A stretch of 64,000 nucleotides of DNA from an uncultured Eggerthellaceae bacterium (GCA_903789415.1 CAIFEG010000007.1:1-64000); one strand, 5' to 3'. Numbered from the stretch's first letter, positions 50,359 to 59,811 are shown. The notes: generated by a model not told the origin, from the sequence alone. Translations and numbers: made by a program.

Positions 50359-51687
50359 GTGCAGGCTTTAGATAAGTTTTTCAAAGTGTCTGAGCGTAAC
50401 TCTACGCTGGGAACTGAATTTATGGGCGGACTTACCACCTTCTTAACGATGGCATACATCGTTGTGGTAAATCCAGGCATGTTGGAACAAGCAGGAATCC
50501 CATTTCACGCTGCATTAACGGCCACCTGCTTAGGCGCCGCCATCATGACAGCCATCATGGGTCTGGTTGCGAATCGTCCTCTTGCCATGGCTTCCGGAAT
50601 GGGTCTCAATGCCATCGTGACGTTCAGCCTTGTCCTCGGGGTAGGAGTTGACTGGCGCGTCGGCATGGCCTGCGTGCTCGTTGAAGGTCTTATCACATTG
50701 TTGCTCGTGCTCTGCGGTCTGCGTGAAGCGATCATGGACTCCATACCGGTTGGTATCCAACATGCAATCGGCATCGGCATTGGCATCTTTGTTGCGTTTA
50801 TCGGTTTGAAAAACGGCGGCATCATCGTTCTGTCGAATGATTCTTCACTCATTACGATGGGGGCCGTTACAACGCCAACGGCTATTGTAGCTATCGTCTC
50901 CATCGTCTTTGCGGCTATTTTCCAAGCCCGGAACGTTCGCGGGGGATTGCTGTGGTCGATCTTAATCGCAACGGTTGTCGGTATTCCCCTGGGTGTCACC
51001 CAAGCGCCTTCGGACTGGAACTTTGGCCTAGACTTCTCTACGTTTGCTGCTCCGTTCCAAAGAACACCTGATGGAACGTTGGCAATTGTTCAAGTCTTCG
51101 CCGAACCAATTTTGCTTCTCTGGGTCTTCAGCATGTTCATGAGTGACTTCTTCGATACCATGGGCACCGTGTTCGCCGTAGGGCAGAAAGCGAACTTTGC
51201 GACAAAGGATGGCAAAGTTGAGGATATCCGCAAGATCTTAACGGTGGACTCTGCTTCTGCTGCCGCAGGTGGTTTCTTTGGCGCAAGCTCCATCACCACC
51301 TATGCAGAATCTGTTTCGGGCGCAGCGGCTGGTGCACGTACCGGATTATCGGACATGGTTGTCGCGGCGCTGTTTTTGGTCTGCGCTTTCTTGGCTCCAC
51401 TGGTCGACGTCATCAGCGAAGCTGCGACGGCGGGCGCTCTGATTGTCGTTGGCTACTTAATGATGACCGAGATTGCGAGCATCGATTGGCACGACATGTG
51501 CATTGCATTCCCTGTATTTTTGACCATCATCGGAATCCCGTTGACCGGGTCCATTACCGATGGCATCGGATATGGTTTCATCGCATATTGCTTGGTTATG
51601 GTCGTGATGGGTCGTGCACGTGAGATTCATCCGTTGATGTGGGGCTCTTCAATTGCGTTCTTAGTGGCATTTATTTTGATAGCGTGA
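50359..51687 (+). CDS. NCS2-family purine permease (AzgA-like)
   Basis: A 442-residue transporter of the AzgA/GhxP group, which takes up guanine, hypoxanthine or adenine by proton symport. Hallmarks are GTEFMGGLTTFLTMAYIVVVNPGML, MASGMGLNA near residue 77, IGIGIFVAFIGLKNGGII, MSDFFDTMGTVFAVGQKA and the ASSITTYAESVSGAAAGARTGLS loop near 308. About 12-14 helices are predicted. The GTG start has GAGAGGA upstream. With the stand-alone AICAR transformylase nearby, the cell appears able both to make and to import purines. Confidence 0.93.
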   Translation: MQALDKFFKVSERNSTLGTEFMGGLTTFLTMAYIVVVNPGMLEQAGIPFHAALTATCLGAAIMTAIMGLVANRPLAMASGMGLNAIVTFSLVLGVGVDWRVGMACVLVEGLITLLLVLCGLREAIMDSIPVGIQHAIGIGIGIFVAFIGLKNGGIIVLSNDSSLITMGAVTTPTAIVAIVSIVFAAIFQARNVRGGLLWSILIATVVGIPLGVTQAPSDWNFGLDFSTFAAPFQRTPDGTLAIVQVFAEPILLLWVFSMFMSDFFDTMGTVFAVGQKANFATKDGKVEDIRKILTVDSASAAAGGFFGASSITTYAESVSGAAAGARTGLSDMVVAALFLVCAFLAPLVDVISEAATAGALIVVGYLMMTEIASIDWHDMCIAFPVFLTIIGIPLTGSITDGIGYGFIAYCLVMVVMGRAREIHPLMWGSSIAFLVAFILIA

Positions 51688-51737
51688 CGCCTGTAATTAT
51701 TAATTTTCCCTAAGCACAGAAACGTAAAGAAAAAACG

Positions 51738-51776
51738 AAGAAGGCTGATCGAAGATTTCCGATCAGCCTTCTTTGA
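51738..51776. terminator. Bidirectional terminator
   Basis: A 14-bp perfect stem AAGAAGGCTGATCG / CGATCAGCCTTCTT with an eight-base loop, T-rich on both sides. It is shared by the purine permease (+) and the MetE-like gene (-). Confidence 0.92.
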
Positions 51777-51840
51777 TGCTGTATACATTTAATAATGCAT
51801 ATCTATGGAGCAGTAATGCAATCAAACGACTGCACAAAAT

Positions 51841-52992
51841 TTAGTCCTGTGGTCCCCAAACTTTATCGGCGATGCGCTTGACCAGCTTGACCTTTTCCCA
51901 CTGCTGATCTTCGGTAATCTTGTTGCCTTCTTCGGTACTTGAGAAGCCGCATTGAGGAGAAAGACGCAAACGATCAAGCGGAATATATTTTTCTGCCTCA
52001 TGAATTCGCTTGATGACGGTGTCTTCATCTTCGAGCTCAGGAGTTTTGGTCGTGATAAGTCCTAAGACGACGATCTGATCCTTGATATAGCGCAACGGCT
52101 CAAATCCACCTGCGCGATCGCTGTCGTACTCAAGGAAGAATGCGTCCACATTGCAATTTGCAAATAGAATCGGCGCAACCGGTTCGTAGCCACCCGAAGA
52201 GAACCATGATGAGCGGAAGTTACCACGGCAAATATGCATGGTGATCGTCATATCATCGGGTTTTACTTCCAAAACACGATTAATGGTATCAACGTAGCGT
52301 TTTTCGAGTGCGTCAAGATCAAAACCGGCTTCTTCGTATTCCTTGCGTTTTTCCTGATCGCAGAATTCGCCCCAGCTTGTATCGTCAAACTGAAGATAAC
52401 GGCAGCCATTTTGATAAAGGGCAGTAACGGCATCTTGATATGTTTTCACAATGTCGTTGAAAAGAAGATCGTCATTATCTTGGTAGCGTGAGATGGGCCA
52501 GTATGATGCACGACCACGGACACAGGGGATTAAATGCAACATTGAAGGAGAAGGGATGGTGAACTTTACCGGTTTTGCTCCAGCAAGCTGGAGTAAGCGG
52601 CGAAAATGATTGATAAACGGATGGTTGTCAGGGAAGCTGATCTTTCCCGTAAACCGAAGCTGAGCCCCATTTGGCTTTTCTCCTTTAAAGTTTACCGACC
52701 ATGTAGCCGCATCGATTTTCTCAACACCCTCTAAGGCTTCAAGAAAATCCATGTGCCACATCCCACGACGAAATTCGCCATCGGTAACGGCTTTCAGACC
52801 TGCATCTTCTTCCTTGTTAATGAGCTGTTGGATGCATTCATCTTCGACACCTTCAAGCTCGGTCGAAGAGATCTTGCCTTTTTCGTATTGATCCCGCGCA
52901 TCTTTGATTTTTTGCGGTCGCAAAAAGCTTCCCACAATGTCATAGGTGTACGGAGGCTGCTTTAATGTGGTACCGTTTGCATTTTCTGCCAT
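51841..52992 (-). CDS. MetE C-terminal-domain-like methionine synthase (YxjG/YxjH type)
   Basis: A 383-residue protein equivalent to the catalytic C-terminal half of cobalamin-independent methionine synthase. Zinc-site blocks are MTITMHICRGNFRSSW (His and Cys), an acidic FFLEYDSDRAGGFEPL and LRLSPQCGFSSTEEGN (Cys). Others are VGSFLRPQ, VTDGEFRRGMWHMDFLE and YLQFDDTSWGEFC. Stand-alone proteins of this kind are thought to methylate homocysteine with a small methyl donor; the donor is unknown. AAGGACAACGTT lies before the ATG. Confidence 0.88.
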   Translation of the reverse strand: MAENANGTTLKQPPYTYDIVGSFLRPQKIKDARDQYEKGKISSTELEGVEDECIQQLINKEEDAGLKAVTDGEFRRGMWHMDFLEALEGVEKIDAATWSVNFKGEKPNGAQLRFTGKISFPDNHPFINHFRRLLQLAGAKPVKFTIPSPSMLHLIPCVRGRASYWPISRYQDNDDLLFNDIVKTYQDAVTALYQNGCRYLQFDDTSWGEFCDQEKRKEYEEAGFDLDALEKRYVDTINRVLEVKPDDMTITMHICRGNFRSSWFSSGGYEPVAPILFANCNVDAFFLEYDSDRAGGFEPLRYIKDQIVVLGLITTKTPELEDEDTVIKRIHEAEKYIPLDRLRLSPQCGFSSTEEGNKITEDQQWEKVKLVKRIADKVWGPQD

Positions 52993-53582
52993 AACGTTGT
53001 CCTTCCGCGCGAACGATTTTACAACTCGCTTACTGCGTAGCTCATTGATTTCTTATTGCTGATTGAACCACATTTGAGCTTGGAAAAAAGTTGCGATACC
53101 CATTTATTGAGATAACAACAAAGACAAAACAAAAATACATGCTTCGATATATGACCTGCTTGTTATTGGCATTCTGTTTCATCGAATGCAGGGCAGTTTG
53201 GATCCTGAGTAATGATTCTGAATAATGAGACTCTTTGTCGTGCTGTATCCAGTGTTGAAGTTGCTTACCACAGAGTGATGAGGATATCACGAGCGCGAAT
53301 ACGAGAGGGAAAATGAATATATGATCAGCATGTTCAACTTTTTAGCTTTCTCGCCCTCGTTTGCCAGAATAATTGCACCCTTTTCAAAAAAACAGATTCT
53401 CAACATGGGGAAAATGATACTCGTGCAGTAAACTTATAAACATTCATTTTTCGTTTATGGGTGCGATCTCTCGTAAGGTGTAACAAGTGTAATGAAATAG
53501 TGCGCTCATCACACTTTTCATGCATTTTTTGCATTGGTATGTGATGCATCGGAACCCAAGTCTCTTTTGGAAGGAGGGGATC
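52993..53582. other. 590-base intergenic region
   Basis: It lies between divergent genes. It contains a 13-bp degenerate tandem repeat (53203-53228: TCCTGAGTAATGA, TTCTGAATAATGA) and a long inverted repeat (53485-53516). No supported gene was found; two short minus-strand frames lack binding sites and family features. It presumably holds both promoters, but no convincing -35/-10 pair was identified. Confidence 0.5.
53485..53520 (+). promoter_or_regulatory. Hairpin/operator upstream of the DASS transporter
   Basis: AAGTGTAATGA (53485-53495) and TCATCACACTT (53506-53516) form an 11-bp inverted repeat with one mismatch, followed by TTTC. It could be an attenuator or a repressor site; it lies 65 bases before the ATG. 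Confidence 0.4.
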
Positions 53583-55169
53583 ATGGCGCAACAAGCACAA
53601 ACCAAAAACGGAGTGGTTACGCAAGATTCGAAAAGCGTAAAGAAGTCCGAGAACGGTAAACATCTTGAGCAGAAAAACAAAGTGTTTACGCGTGGTCACA
53701 TAGGAGCTGTTCTCGGCCCTCTTTTAGCGATTATTGGGTATCTCATTCCAATTGCGGGTCTGGCTCCTGAGGGCCATATCATGCTCGCTGTCATGCTTCT
53801 CGTATGCACTTGGTGGATTACTGAACCTGTTCCAATTCCGGTCACGTCCCTCTTGGGTCCCGTTCTATGCGTAATTTTTGGTGTTGCAACGGTCTCTGAC
53901 GCACTGAGGTCTTTTGCAAACCCAATTATTTTCCTTTTTATGGGCGGCTTCATCTTGGCGGATGCTATGACGGTCCATGGCTTGGATAAGCGATTCTCGT
54001 ACGCATTGCTTTCCATGAAGTGGGTAGGTTCAAACCCTCGGAGAATTTTCCTCGCAGTAGGCATCGCAACGATGTTGTGCTCTGGATGGATTTCCAACAC
54101 CGCGACTGCTGCAATGATGCTCCCTATTTCTTTAGGTCTTTTAGGCACGATTGCAGAAATGATGTCGAAGGCAGGGCATCCAATTGATCTGAAGAACTAT
54201 AAGTATGCAACGGGCCTTATGCTGATCACGGCGTATGCGGCTTCCATCGGTGGCGTTTTAACACCTATCGGAACACCTCCTAACATGCTGATGATGGGTT
54301 TCTTAGAGTCTATGGCAGATATCCACATTTCATTCTTCCAGTGGATGATTTGGGGCTTTGTTGCCATGGTCATCTATTTCATTCTCGCTGCATTCGTCGT
54401 CGGACGCATGTTCCCGCCTGATGTTAAGGAGATCAAAGGCGCGGACAAGATGATTGCGGAGCGTCGTGCAAGCTTAGGCCCTTGGACACGCGGCCAGAAA
54501 AATACACTGATTGCTTTCTTAGTCGCTGTTGTCCTGTGGATTCTCCCTGGCGTTGTCTCCATGGTTTTTGGTTCTTCATCAGATCAAAATACGTTCTTAA
54601 GCTCGCATTTCCCTGAATCAATCGTTGCATTGATCGGTGCAATCTTGCTGTTCTTAATCCCTCAAGGAAAAGGTAAACCAACGCTTACCTGGAAAGAAGC
54701 AAGCCAAGGTGTTGATTGGGGAACGCTGATCCTGTTTGGCGGCGGCTTATCTCTTGGTTCTCTGATGTATAGCTCAGGTCTTTCAAGCTGGCTCGGTGAT
54801 GCCATTGTTGCTGGTTTAGGTGGAGCTCCTGCCCAGGTAGCTCTTGTTGTTACCTTCTCGGTGCTGACGCTGGTTATGTCGGAGGTTACCTCTCATACGG
54901 CTGCAACAAATATGGTTGGACCGCTTGCCATTACCACTGCGGTAAGCGCAGGACTTAACCCAATCCCGGTAGCAGTTGCTGTTGCTCTTTCTGCATCTCT
55001 TGGATTTATGCTTCCAGTATCTACACCTCCAAACGCGATTGTGTATGCATCTGGATACATTCCTATTACCAAGATGCTCAAAGCTGGCGTCATTATCGAC
55101 ATTGTGGGCATCTTCTGCATTACGATTCCAATCGTTCTGCTTATTGTTCCTGCGGTTATAGGAATCTGA
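53583..55169 (+). CDS. DASS/SLC13-family anion symporter
   Basis: A 528-residue divalent anion:sodium symporter family protein (di- or tricarboxylates or sulfate). The first Na+ motif is the canonical SNTATAAMMLPI near residue 175. The second, usually SNTAT, reads SHTAATNMVGP near 440. TPIGTPPNMLMMG and LPVSTPPNAIVYASGYI are the paired substrate loops. About 11-12 helices follow a charged N-terminus of 38 residues. ATG 53583 has GGAGGGG upstream. Reading through from an ATG at 53520 is unlikely. Confidence 0.92.
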   Translation: MAQQAQTKNGVVTQDSKSVKKSENGKHLEQKNKVFTRGHIGAVLGPLLAIIGYLIPIAGLAPEGHIMLAVMLLVCTWWITEPVPIPVTSLLGPVLCVIFGVATVSDALRSFANPIIFLFMGGFILADAMTVHGLDKRFSYALLSMKWVGSNPRRIFLAVGIATMLCSGWISNTATAAMMLPISLGLLGTIAEMMSKAGHPIDLKNYKYATGLMLITAYAASIGGVLTPIGTPPNMLMMGFLESMADIHISFFQWMIWGFVAMVIYFILAAFVVGRMFPPDVKEIKGADKMIAERRASLGPWTRGQKNTLIAFLVAVVLWILPGVVSMVFGSSSDQNTFLSSHFPESIVALIGAILLFLIPQGKGKPTLTWKEASQGVDWGTLILFGGGLSLGSLMYSSGLSSWLGDAIVAGLGGAPAQVALVVTFSVLTLVMSEVTSHTAATNMVGPLAITTAVSAGLNPIPVAVAVALSASLGFMLPVSTPPNAIVYASGYIPITKMLKAGVIIDIVGIFCITIPIVLLIVPAVIGI

Positions 55170-55204
55170 CCTAAAAGCATTGAACGAAAAACTTTCAGCG
55201 TTTG

Positions 55205-55244
55205 AAAATGTGCTCTTCGAATTATTTCGAGGGGCACATTTTTT
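55205..55244 (+). terminator. Terminator of the DASS transporter gene
   Basis: AAAATGTGC / GCACATTTT outer stem with an inner TTCGAA-type pairing, followed by TTTTTT. Confidence 0.88.
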
Positions 55245-55353
55245 AGGTGCGCCAGGCATAGCGCGGTAATTCCTTATCTCCTACTCGATTACGAACGTGC
55301 TGCTGGTATGATGCTTTTGAGGATGTTGTTTTGAATGAAGGGGAAGAAGAGAG

Positions 55354-56244
55354 ATGTGCAGAAATTTTCGCACCACTTCATATACTGAACTCCTCCAGGC
55401 AGCACGTGAGATTGCTGCTGACCTGCACGCGCATGTTGATGTCCGCGGCTCTGCGGAAATGATGGCTGAGCCGAAATCCAACCAAATGGGCATGCAGCTT
55501 TCTCTTGGGCTGGAAGATGTGTCTGGCTTAGAAGGTATATCTGGCCAAGCTACCCAAATAGCCTCCCCATCTATTGGCGGAAATTCATCCAACCAATCAC
55601 GCCAGATAGGAAATCAGCCTATCACGGAAAAAGATACATCTGCTAAAAACATGATTCCCGGGCGTACTATGCCCGCAATATGCGTTGATTATGGCTCTGT
55701 TTTGGCAGCGCAAGAGCATTCACAAAAAGATATTCCTACGCAACGCGGCGAATTTGACGCGCAAGAAGAATTTGACACGCAAGATTATTTTCCATTGACA
55801 TTAAAAATATCTCCGTTGATATGGGGATATGAGGCAGATTGGTCATCGCATCTGCTTTTTAATACCCGTGTCGAAACGGCAGCTGGTCCAAAAGAAAATA
55901 TGTGGTCCGACTCATATCGCTGCCGTCATTGTGTGCTCCCCGCAACGAGGTTTGATGAACGTAACACTGAAAAATTGACGATCGATGGGTATGTGCCGTC
56001 CCGATGCTCATTTACACAAAAAGGCAACGCGCCATTTTTCTTAGCAGGAATTTGGCGGGAAAATCGCTTTTCGCTTCTCACGTGTGCTCCTAATTCGGTT
56101 GTTTCGCCAGTGCACAACAGAATGCCTATCGTCATGGGCATCCCTGAAGCAGTTCAGTGGCTCAATCCATACAAAAAACCGCATTTTCGCAATGATGCGA
56201 TCGATCTTATATGCACTCCGGAATTTAGATACAAACATGTGTAG
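55354..56244 (+). CDS. SRAP/HMCES-like abasic-site protein with repeat-bearing insertion
   Basis: A 296-residue SOS-response-associated peptidase family (YedK/HMCES) protein, which crosslinks to abasic sites in single-stranded DNA through Cys-2. MCRNF gives the Cys directly after Met. NTRVETAAG supplies Asn and Glu, RCRHCVLPATRFDE is the core strand, PFFLAGIWRENRFSLLTCAPNSVVSPVHNRMPIVM carries the active His. Between about residues 50 and 150 lies a low-complexity insertion with two in-frame 18-bp duplications. Start ATG 55354 is fixed by the need for Cys-2, with GAAGAGAG upstream. Confidence 0.88.
   Translation: MCRNFRTTSYTELLQAAREIAADLHAHVDVRGSAEMMAEPKSNQMGMQLSLGLEDVSGLEGISGQATQIASPSIGGNSSNQSRQIGNQPITEKDTSAKNMIPGRTMPAICVDYGSVLAAQEHSQKDIPTQRGEFDAQEEFDTQDYFPLTLKISPLIWGYEADWSSHLLFNTRVETAAGPKENMWSDSYRCRHCVLPATRFDERNTEKLTIDGYVPSRCSFTQKGNAPFFLAGIWRENRFSLLTCAPNSVVSPVHNRMPIVMGIPEAVQWLNPYKKPHFRNDAIDLICTPEFRYKHV
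55507..55542 (+). repeat. 2 x 18 bp in-frame repeat in the SRAP gene
   Basis: Codes GLEDVS followed by GLEGIS inside the insertion. Confidence 0.7.
55750..55785 (+). repeat. Second 2 x 18 bp in-frame repeat in the SRAP gene
   Basis: GAATTTGACGCGCAAGAA followed by GAATTTGACACGCAAGAT, coding EFDAQE and EFDTQD. Confidence 0.85.
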
Positions 56245-56341
56245 GGAAAGAGTAAATTTTCTGCGGTTTGTTCCCTCAACAAGAAACAATCGTTACTTTT
56301 AATTCTTCTTCAAAAAACATGCGCGCCAGTGCGGTATCCTT

Positions 56342-56355
56342 AAACGCTAGCGTTT
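56342..56355. promoter_or_regulatory. 14-bp perfect palindrome before the polysaccharide cluster
   Basis: AAACGCTAGCGTTT lies 40 bases before the first export gene. Size and symmetry suit a dimeric repressor site; no regulator can be named. Confidence 0.4.
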
Positions 56356-56394
56356 GTTTGTTTCAACGTATTGTATGGTTGAAAGGTACGGTTG

Positions 56395-57300
56395 ATGGCT
56401 GATACGGCGGAACAGAAAAAAGTTTCAGATGACGCAAAATCTACTTCATCTCAAAAAGACTCTGATTCTCAAGCAGCTTTGGTCCAACGAGGGGATACCC
56501 TTTCTGGATCAAAAGACGTCAAGAAAAAACCTACGACAAGGTGGCAACATAACTGGTTCGTTATGAGCTCGCTGGTAAGTAAAGACTTCAAGCTTAAATA
56601 TCGTCGCAGCGTTTTAGGCGTAGCGTGGAGTGTTTTAAATCCTTTACTGATGATGCTTGTTCTCACGGCAGTTTTCTCGTATATGTTTCGTTTCAACATT
56701 CCTAATTTCCCGCTTTATTTGATTTTGGGCCAGGTTATGTTTGATACGATGAGCCGCGCAACATCTGGTGCGATGAGCTCGATCATCGATGCGCAGTCTT
56801 TGATCAAAAAAATTCGAATTGAAAAAATGATTTTTCCTATCGAAAAAGTTCTCTTCGAACTGCTTAACTTTGTAATCTCGCTTATCGCCGTTGCCATCGT
56901 TCAAGCATTCTTCCGTGTCCCTCCGAGCATTTACGCGATTGTGGGTCTGCCGTTTGCGGTACTTTGTGTAACGATGCTTTCAGCGGGGCTTGGATTACTT
57001 ATTTCGGCGTTGTCGGTGTTCTTCCGCGATGTTATGCATCTTTGGGGTGTGGTGATTACGGCATGGACCTATGCAACCCCAATTTTCTATCCGTATGAAA
57101 TGCTGGAGCCGTGGATGCAACAGGTGATGCTGTTCAACCCGATGTACCATTACATCACGTACTTCCGTGACGTCATGATGTGGAATACGTGGCCAGGTTT
57201 TAGGGAAACGTTTATCTGCCTTGCAATGGCGCTTATCACCCTTGCGGTGGGGTACGTGGTATTCCGTAAAACCGAGAGTAAATTCATCCTCTATGTGTAG
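56395..57300 (+). CDS. ABC-2 polysaccharide/teichoic-acid export permease
   Basis: A 301-residue permease of the Wzm/TagG type. A charged N-terminus of about 55 residues precedes the family block VSKDFKLKYRRSVLGVAWSVLNPLLMMLVLTAVFSYMF, followed by about six helices and the conserved FFRDVMHLWGVVITAWTYATPIFYPYEML near residue 210. It forms a pair with the ATPase encoded eight bases later. The complex exports a lipid-linked glycan. ATG 56395 with GAAAGG upstream is preferred to TTG 56392. Confidence 0.93.
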   Translation: MADTAEQKKVSDDAKSTSSQKDSDSQAALVQRGDTLSGSKDVKKKPTTRWQHNWFVMSSLVSKDFKLKYRRSVLGVAWSVLNPLLMMLVLTAVFSYMFRFNIPNFPLYLILGQVMFDTMSRATSGAMSSIIDAQSLIKKIRIEKMIFPIEKVLFELLNFVISLIAVAIVQAFFRVPPSIYAIVGLPFAVLCVTMLSAGLGLLISALSVFFRDVMHLWGVVITAWTYATPIFYPYEMLEPWMQQVMLFNPMYHYITYFRDVMMWNTWPGFRETFICLAMALITLAVGYVVFRKTESKFILYV

Positions 57301-57308
57301 AGGCGAAC

Positions 57309-58322
57309 ATGAGTAAGAAAAAAATATCGAGAAGCAAGTATTTGCCCTATGACGTGCCTGCGCCTGGACAACCTATCATTACCGTTGACCATGTGTCCAT
57401 GATGTTCAATATGGCAAGCGAACAGTTGAATAGCCTAAAAGAGTATTTCATCAAGATCATGAAACACCAGCTCTTTTTCAAGAAATTCATGGCGCTTGAG
57501 GATATTACCTTTACCGTTAATCGTGGCGATGTGTATGGCATCGTCGGTACAAACGGTTCGGGCAAGTCCACCATGCTCAAGATTATCGCCGGCGTGCTTG
57601 AACCATCAGAGGGCATGGTCACGGTCAGAGGAACCATTGCACCGCTGATTGAGCTTGGTGCCGGCTTTGATATGGAGCTTACCGCGCGTGAAAATATTTA
57701 TCTGAACGGTGCGCTGCTTGGCTACAGCAAGAAGTTCATTTCTGATCGTTTCGAAGAAATCGTTGATTTTGCTGAAGTTCGCGACTTTTTAGACATGCCC
57801 ATGAAGAACTATTCTTCAGGTATGGTTGCACGTGTTGCGTTCGCTGTCGCAACGGCGACAATTCCGGATATTCTCGTTGTTGACGAGGCACTTTCTGTTG
57901 GCGACTTCCGTTTTCAGGAGAAGTGTGAGAAGCGCATTCAGGATTTGGTGACCAATCATGGCACCACACTTTTATTTGTATCTCATTCCATCGACCAGGT
58001 TGAAAGAGTATGCGAAAAATGCCTCTGGATTGAGCGCGGGCACCTTCGCATGAAAGGCGACGTAGAGAAGGTCTGCGAATATTATCGCCACATGGACGAA
58101 CCGGGCTGGACGTATGATCCTGAGAAGGTACGAGAAGAACGTATTGAGCAAGCCGAGCAACAACAGGACAAATTCTTCGATGCGGATAACAAGAAAGCAG
58201 AGGAAAATTCTGCTTCCGATGTCAACACACATGCTGATGATGCTGTTTCTGCTGATGCACCCGTAGATAATAGTGGAGACACCTCACAGGCCGCCGAAAA
58301 AGTCGTAGAAGATGCCAAATAG
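57309..58322 (+). CDS. ABC polysaccharide export ATPase (Wzt/TagH type)
   Basis: A 337-residue ATPase. Walker A GTNGSGKST is near residue 80, the family-typical TVRGTIAPLIELGAGFDMELTARENI follows, then the signature YSSGMVARVAFAVAT, Walker B ILVVDEALSVGD and the switch His in FVSHSIDQ. The C-terminal ~80 residues are acidic, Ala/Asp/Glu-rich and low in complexity; no carbohydrate-binding domain like that of O9a-type Wzt is seen. The substrate is therefore presumably selected by the permease or the glycan carrier. Confidence 0.94.
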   Translation: MSKKKISRSKYLPYDVPAPGQPIITVDHVSMMFNMASEQLNSLKEYFIKIMKHQLFFKKFMALEDITFTVNRGDVYGIVGTNGSGKSTMLKIIAGVLEPSEGMVTVRGTIAPLIELGAGFDMELTARENIYLNGALLGYSKKFISDRFEEIVDFAEVRDFLDMPMKNYSSGMVARVAFAVATATIPDILVVDEALSVGDFRFQEKCEKRIQDLVTNHGTTLLFVSHSIDQVERVCEKCLWIERGHLRMKGDVEKVCEYYRHMDEPGWTYDPEKVREERIEQAEQQQDKFFDADNKKAEENSASDVNTHADDAVSADAPVDNSGDTSQAAEKVVEDAK

Positions 58323-58494
58323 GATTCTAAAAAAAGAACCCGACAAATAATAGGTAAACTAGTAGTACTGCAGCTAAAGGGCAGATGCACAGAGCACCTG
58401 TTCTTTGACTGAGCAGATCGTCGAAAGCATAACAAAAACCATGGTCGGCATGGCATATTGTGCTGGAAATCATTAACGTAGATAGTGATAATTT

Positions 58495-59811
58495 ATGACA
58501 ACATCGAATCTTAAAAGTAAACCCCTTGTTTCTGTAATCATGCCTATCTATAACGCTGAAGGTTCGCTTGATAATGCCCTGAAAAGCGTTGAACACCAGA
58601 CATTGGAAAATATTGAGATTCTTGCCATCAACGACGGATCCACCGATGCATCACTCCAAATCATGATTCATCATGCAGAAATGGACCCGCGCATCCGCGT
58701 TATCGATAAGCCAAATCAAGGGTATGGTGCCTCATGCAACCGTGGCATTGATGAGGCTCGTGGCACCTGGATTGCTATTTTGGAACCTGATGATTGGCTG
58801 AAGCCGGGGATGTTCAAGGATATGCTTGACTATGCCAATGGTTTTGACGAACAGCCAATCGATATTGTGAAAACCCCGTATATCCGTATTCTGGATTCAA
58901 ACACAGAAAACCAAAGAGCATATCAATGCAGCTATTACCATCGTATCCATCCTCGGCATCAGCCGTTTACCATAGATGACCCAGGCGTAGTTGATATCTT
59001 GCGTCATCATCCGTCTATATGGTCGGCAATCTATCGCAAGGATTTCTTAGACAAAAAGAATATTCGTTTCCGTCCTATTCCTGGTTCTGGGTGGGCGGAT
59101 AATCCATTTTTGATTGATACCTTGTGCCAAGCAGATCGTATTGTGTATTTCGATATTCCGTATTATTGCTATCGAGAGAACACTGATGAAGAAGATTTCA
59201 ACTTTGCTATGCGAAATCCAACGGTCCCTTTTCAGCGCTGGAATGATATGCAGGATGAACTCGATCGTTTCCAAGTGAACAGTGATGAAATTCAGTGTGC
59301 GCATAATAGCCGTGGTTTCACCTATTTAAGCGGAATTATCGAATATATTCCCTTGTCAGATCCAAAAGTTCACGATGCAGCGGTCAAGATGGTTTCCCGT
59401 ATGAATGTCCGATTAGTTCTTGGCGACCCTATGATTTCTCCTGCAATGAAAAAACTGTTTTGCAAGCTTCGCGGTCTGCCTGAACCGAAGGCAAATTATC
59501 CGCAGTATATGCGTTCACTCATAGGTGAAACAGCATATCAATTACGTAACAATGGTCCAGCGTTTACGTTAGGATCTATCGAGGGCTATCTAAAGGGGTA
59601 TGCAACACGTAACGGTGAGCAAAATGCATCTTCTGAAGAATTGCTCAAGCACATGGAAGGGTTTCAGAATCAAAACCGTCGCGCCGCACAATTAAAGGAA
59701 GAAGCGCAACAGCAAAAAGATAATGTTGAAGTTATTACCGCAGATGGCACCGAAGCTACCAATGCAGAAAGCCTAATGTCAAAAACGCCTGATTCACCTT
59801 CTTCTAAATAA
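58495..59811 (+). CDS. GT2-family glycosyltransferase
   Basis: A 438-residue inverting GT-A enzyme. LVSVIMPIYNAEGSLDNALKSV is at residues ~11-32, INDGSTDASLQIM is the nucleotide-binding DGS, and AILEPDDWLKPGMF carries the DxD-like EPDD. PGSGWADNPFLIDTL is a further family block. The C-terminal ~170 residues are helical and polar, with a Gln/Glu/Ala-rich end. It probably adds one sugar to the exported glycan. A 172-base gap upstream contains TTGACT...CATAAC as a weak promoter candidate. Confidence 0.88.
   Translation: MTTSNLKSKPLVSVIMPIYNAEGSLDNALKSVEHQTLENIEILAINDGSTDASLQIMIHHAEMDPRIRVIDKPNQGYGASCNRGIDEARGTWIAILEPDDWLKPGMFKDMLDYANGFDEQPIDIVKTPYIRILDSNTENQRAYQCSYYHRIHPRHQPFTIDDPGVVDILRHHPSIWSAIYRKDFLDKKNIRFRPIPGSGWADNPFLIDTLCQADRIVYFDIPYYCYRENTDEEDFNFAMRNPTVPFQRWNDMQDELDRFQVNSDEIQCAHNSRGFTYLSGIIEYIPLSDPKVHDAAVKMVSRMNVRLVLGDPMISPAMKKLFCKLRGLPEPKANYPQYMRSLIGETAYQLRNNGPAFTLGSIEGYLKGYATRNGEQNASSEELLKHMEGFQNQNRRAAQLKEEAQQQKDNVEVITADGTEATNAESLMSKTPDSPSSK

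Noticed and set aside
53034-53085. A 16-codon minus-strand frame (MGIATFFQAQMWFNQQ) before the MetE-like gene as a second leader peptide
   Set aside because: It has only one internal Met, no convincing promoter and no competing hairpins, so the attenuation model is not supported.
53042-53699. Minus-strand short frames upstream of the DASS transporter
   Set aside because: No ribosome-binding sites and no recognisable protein features; one overlaps the transporter's coding region.
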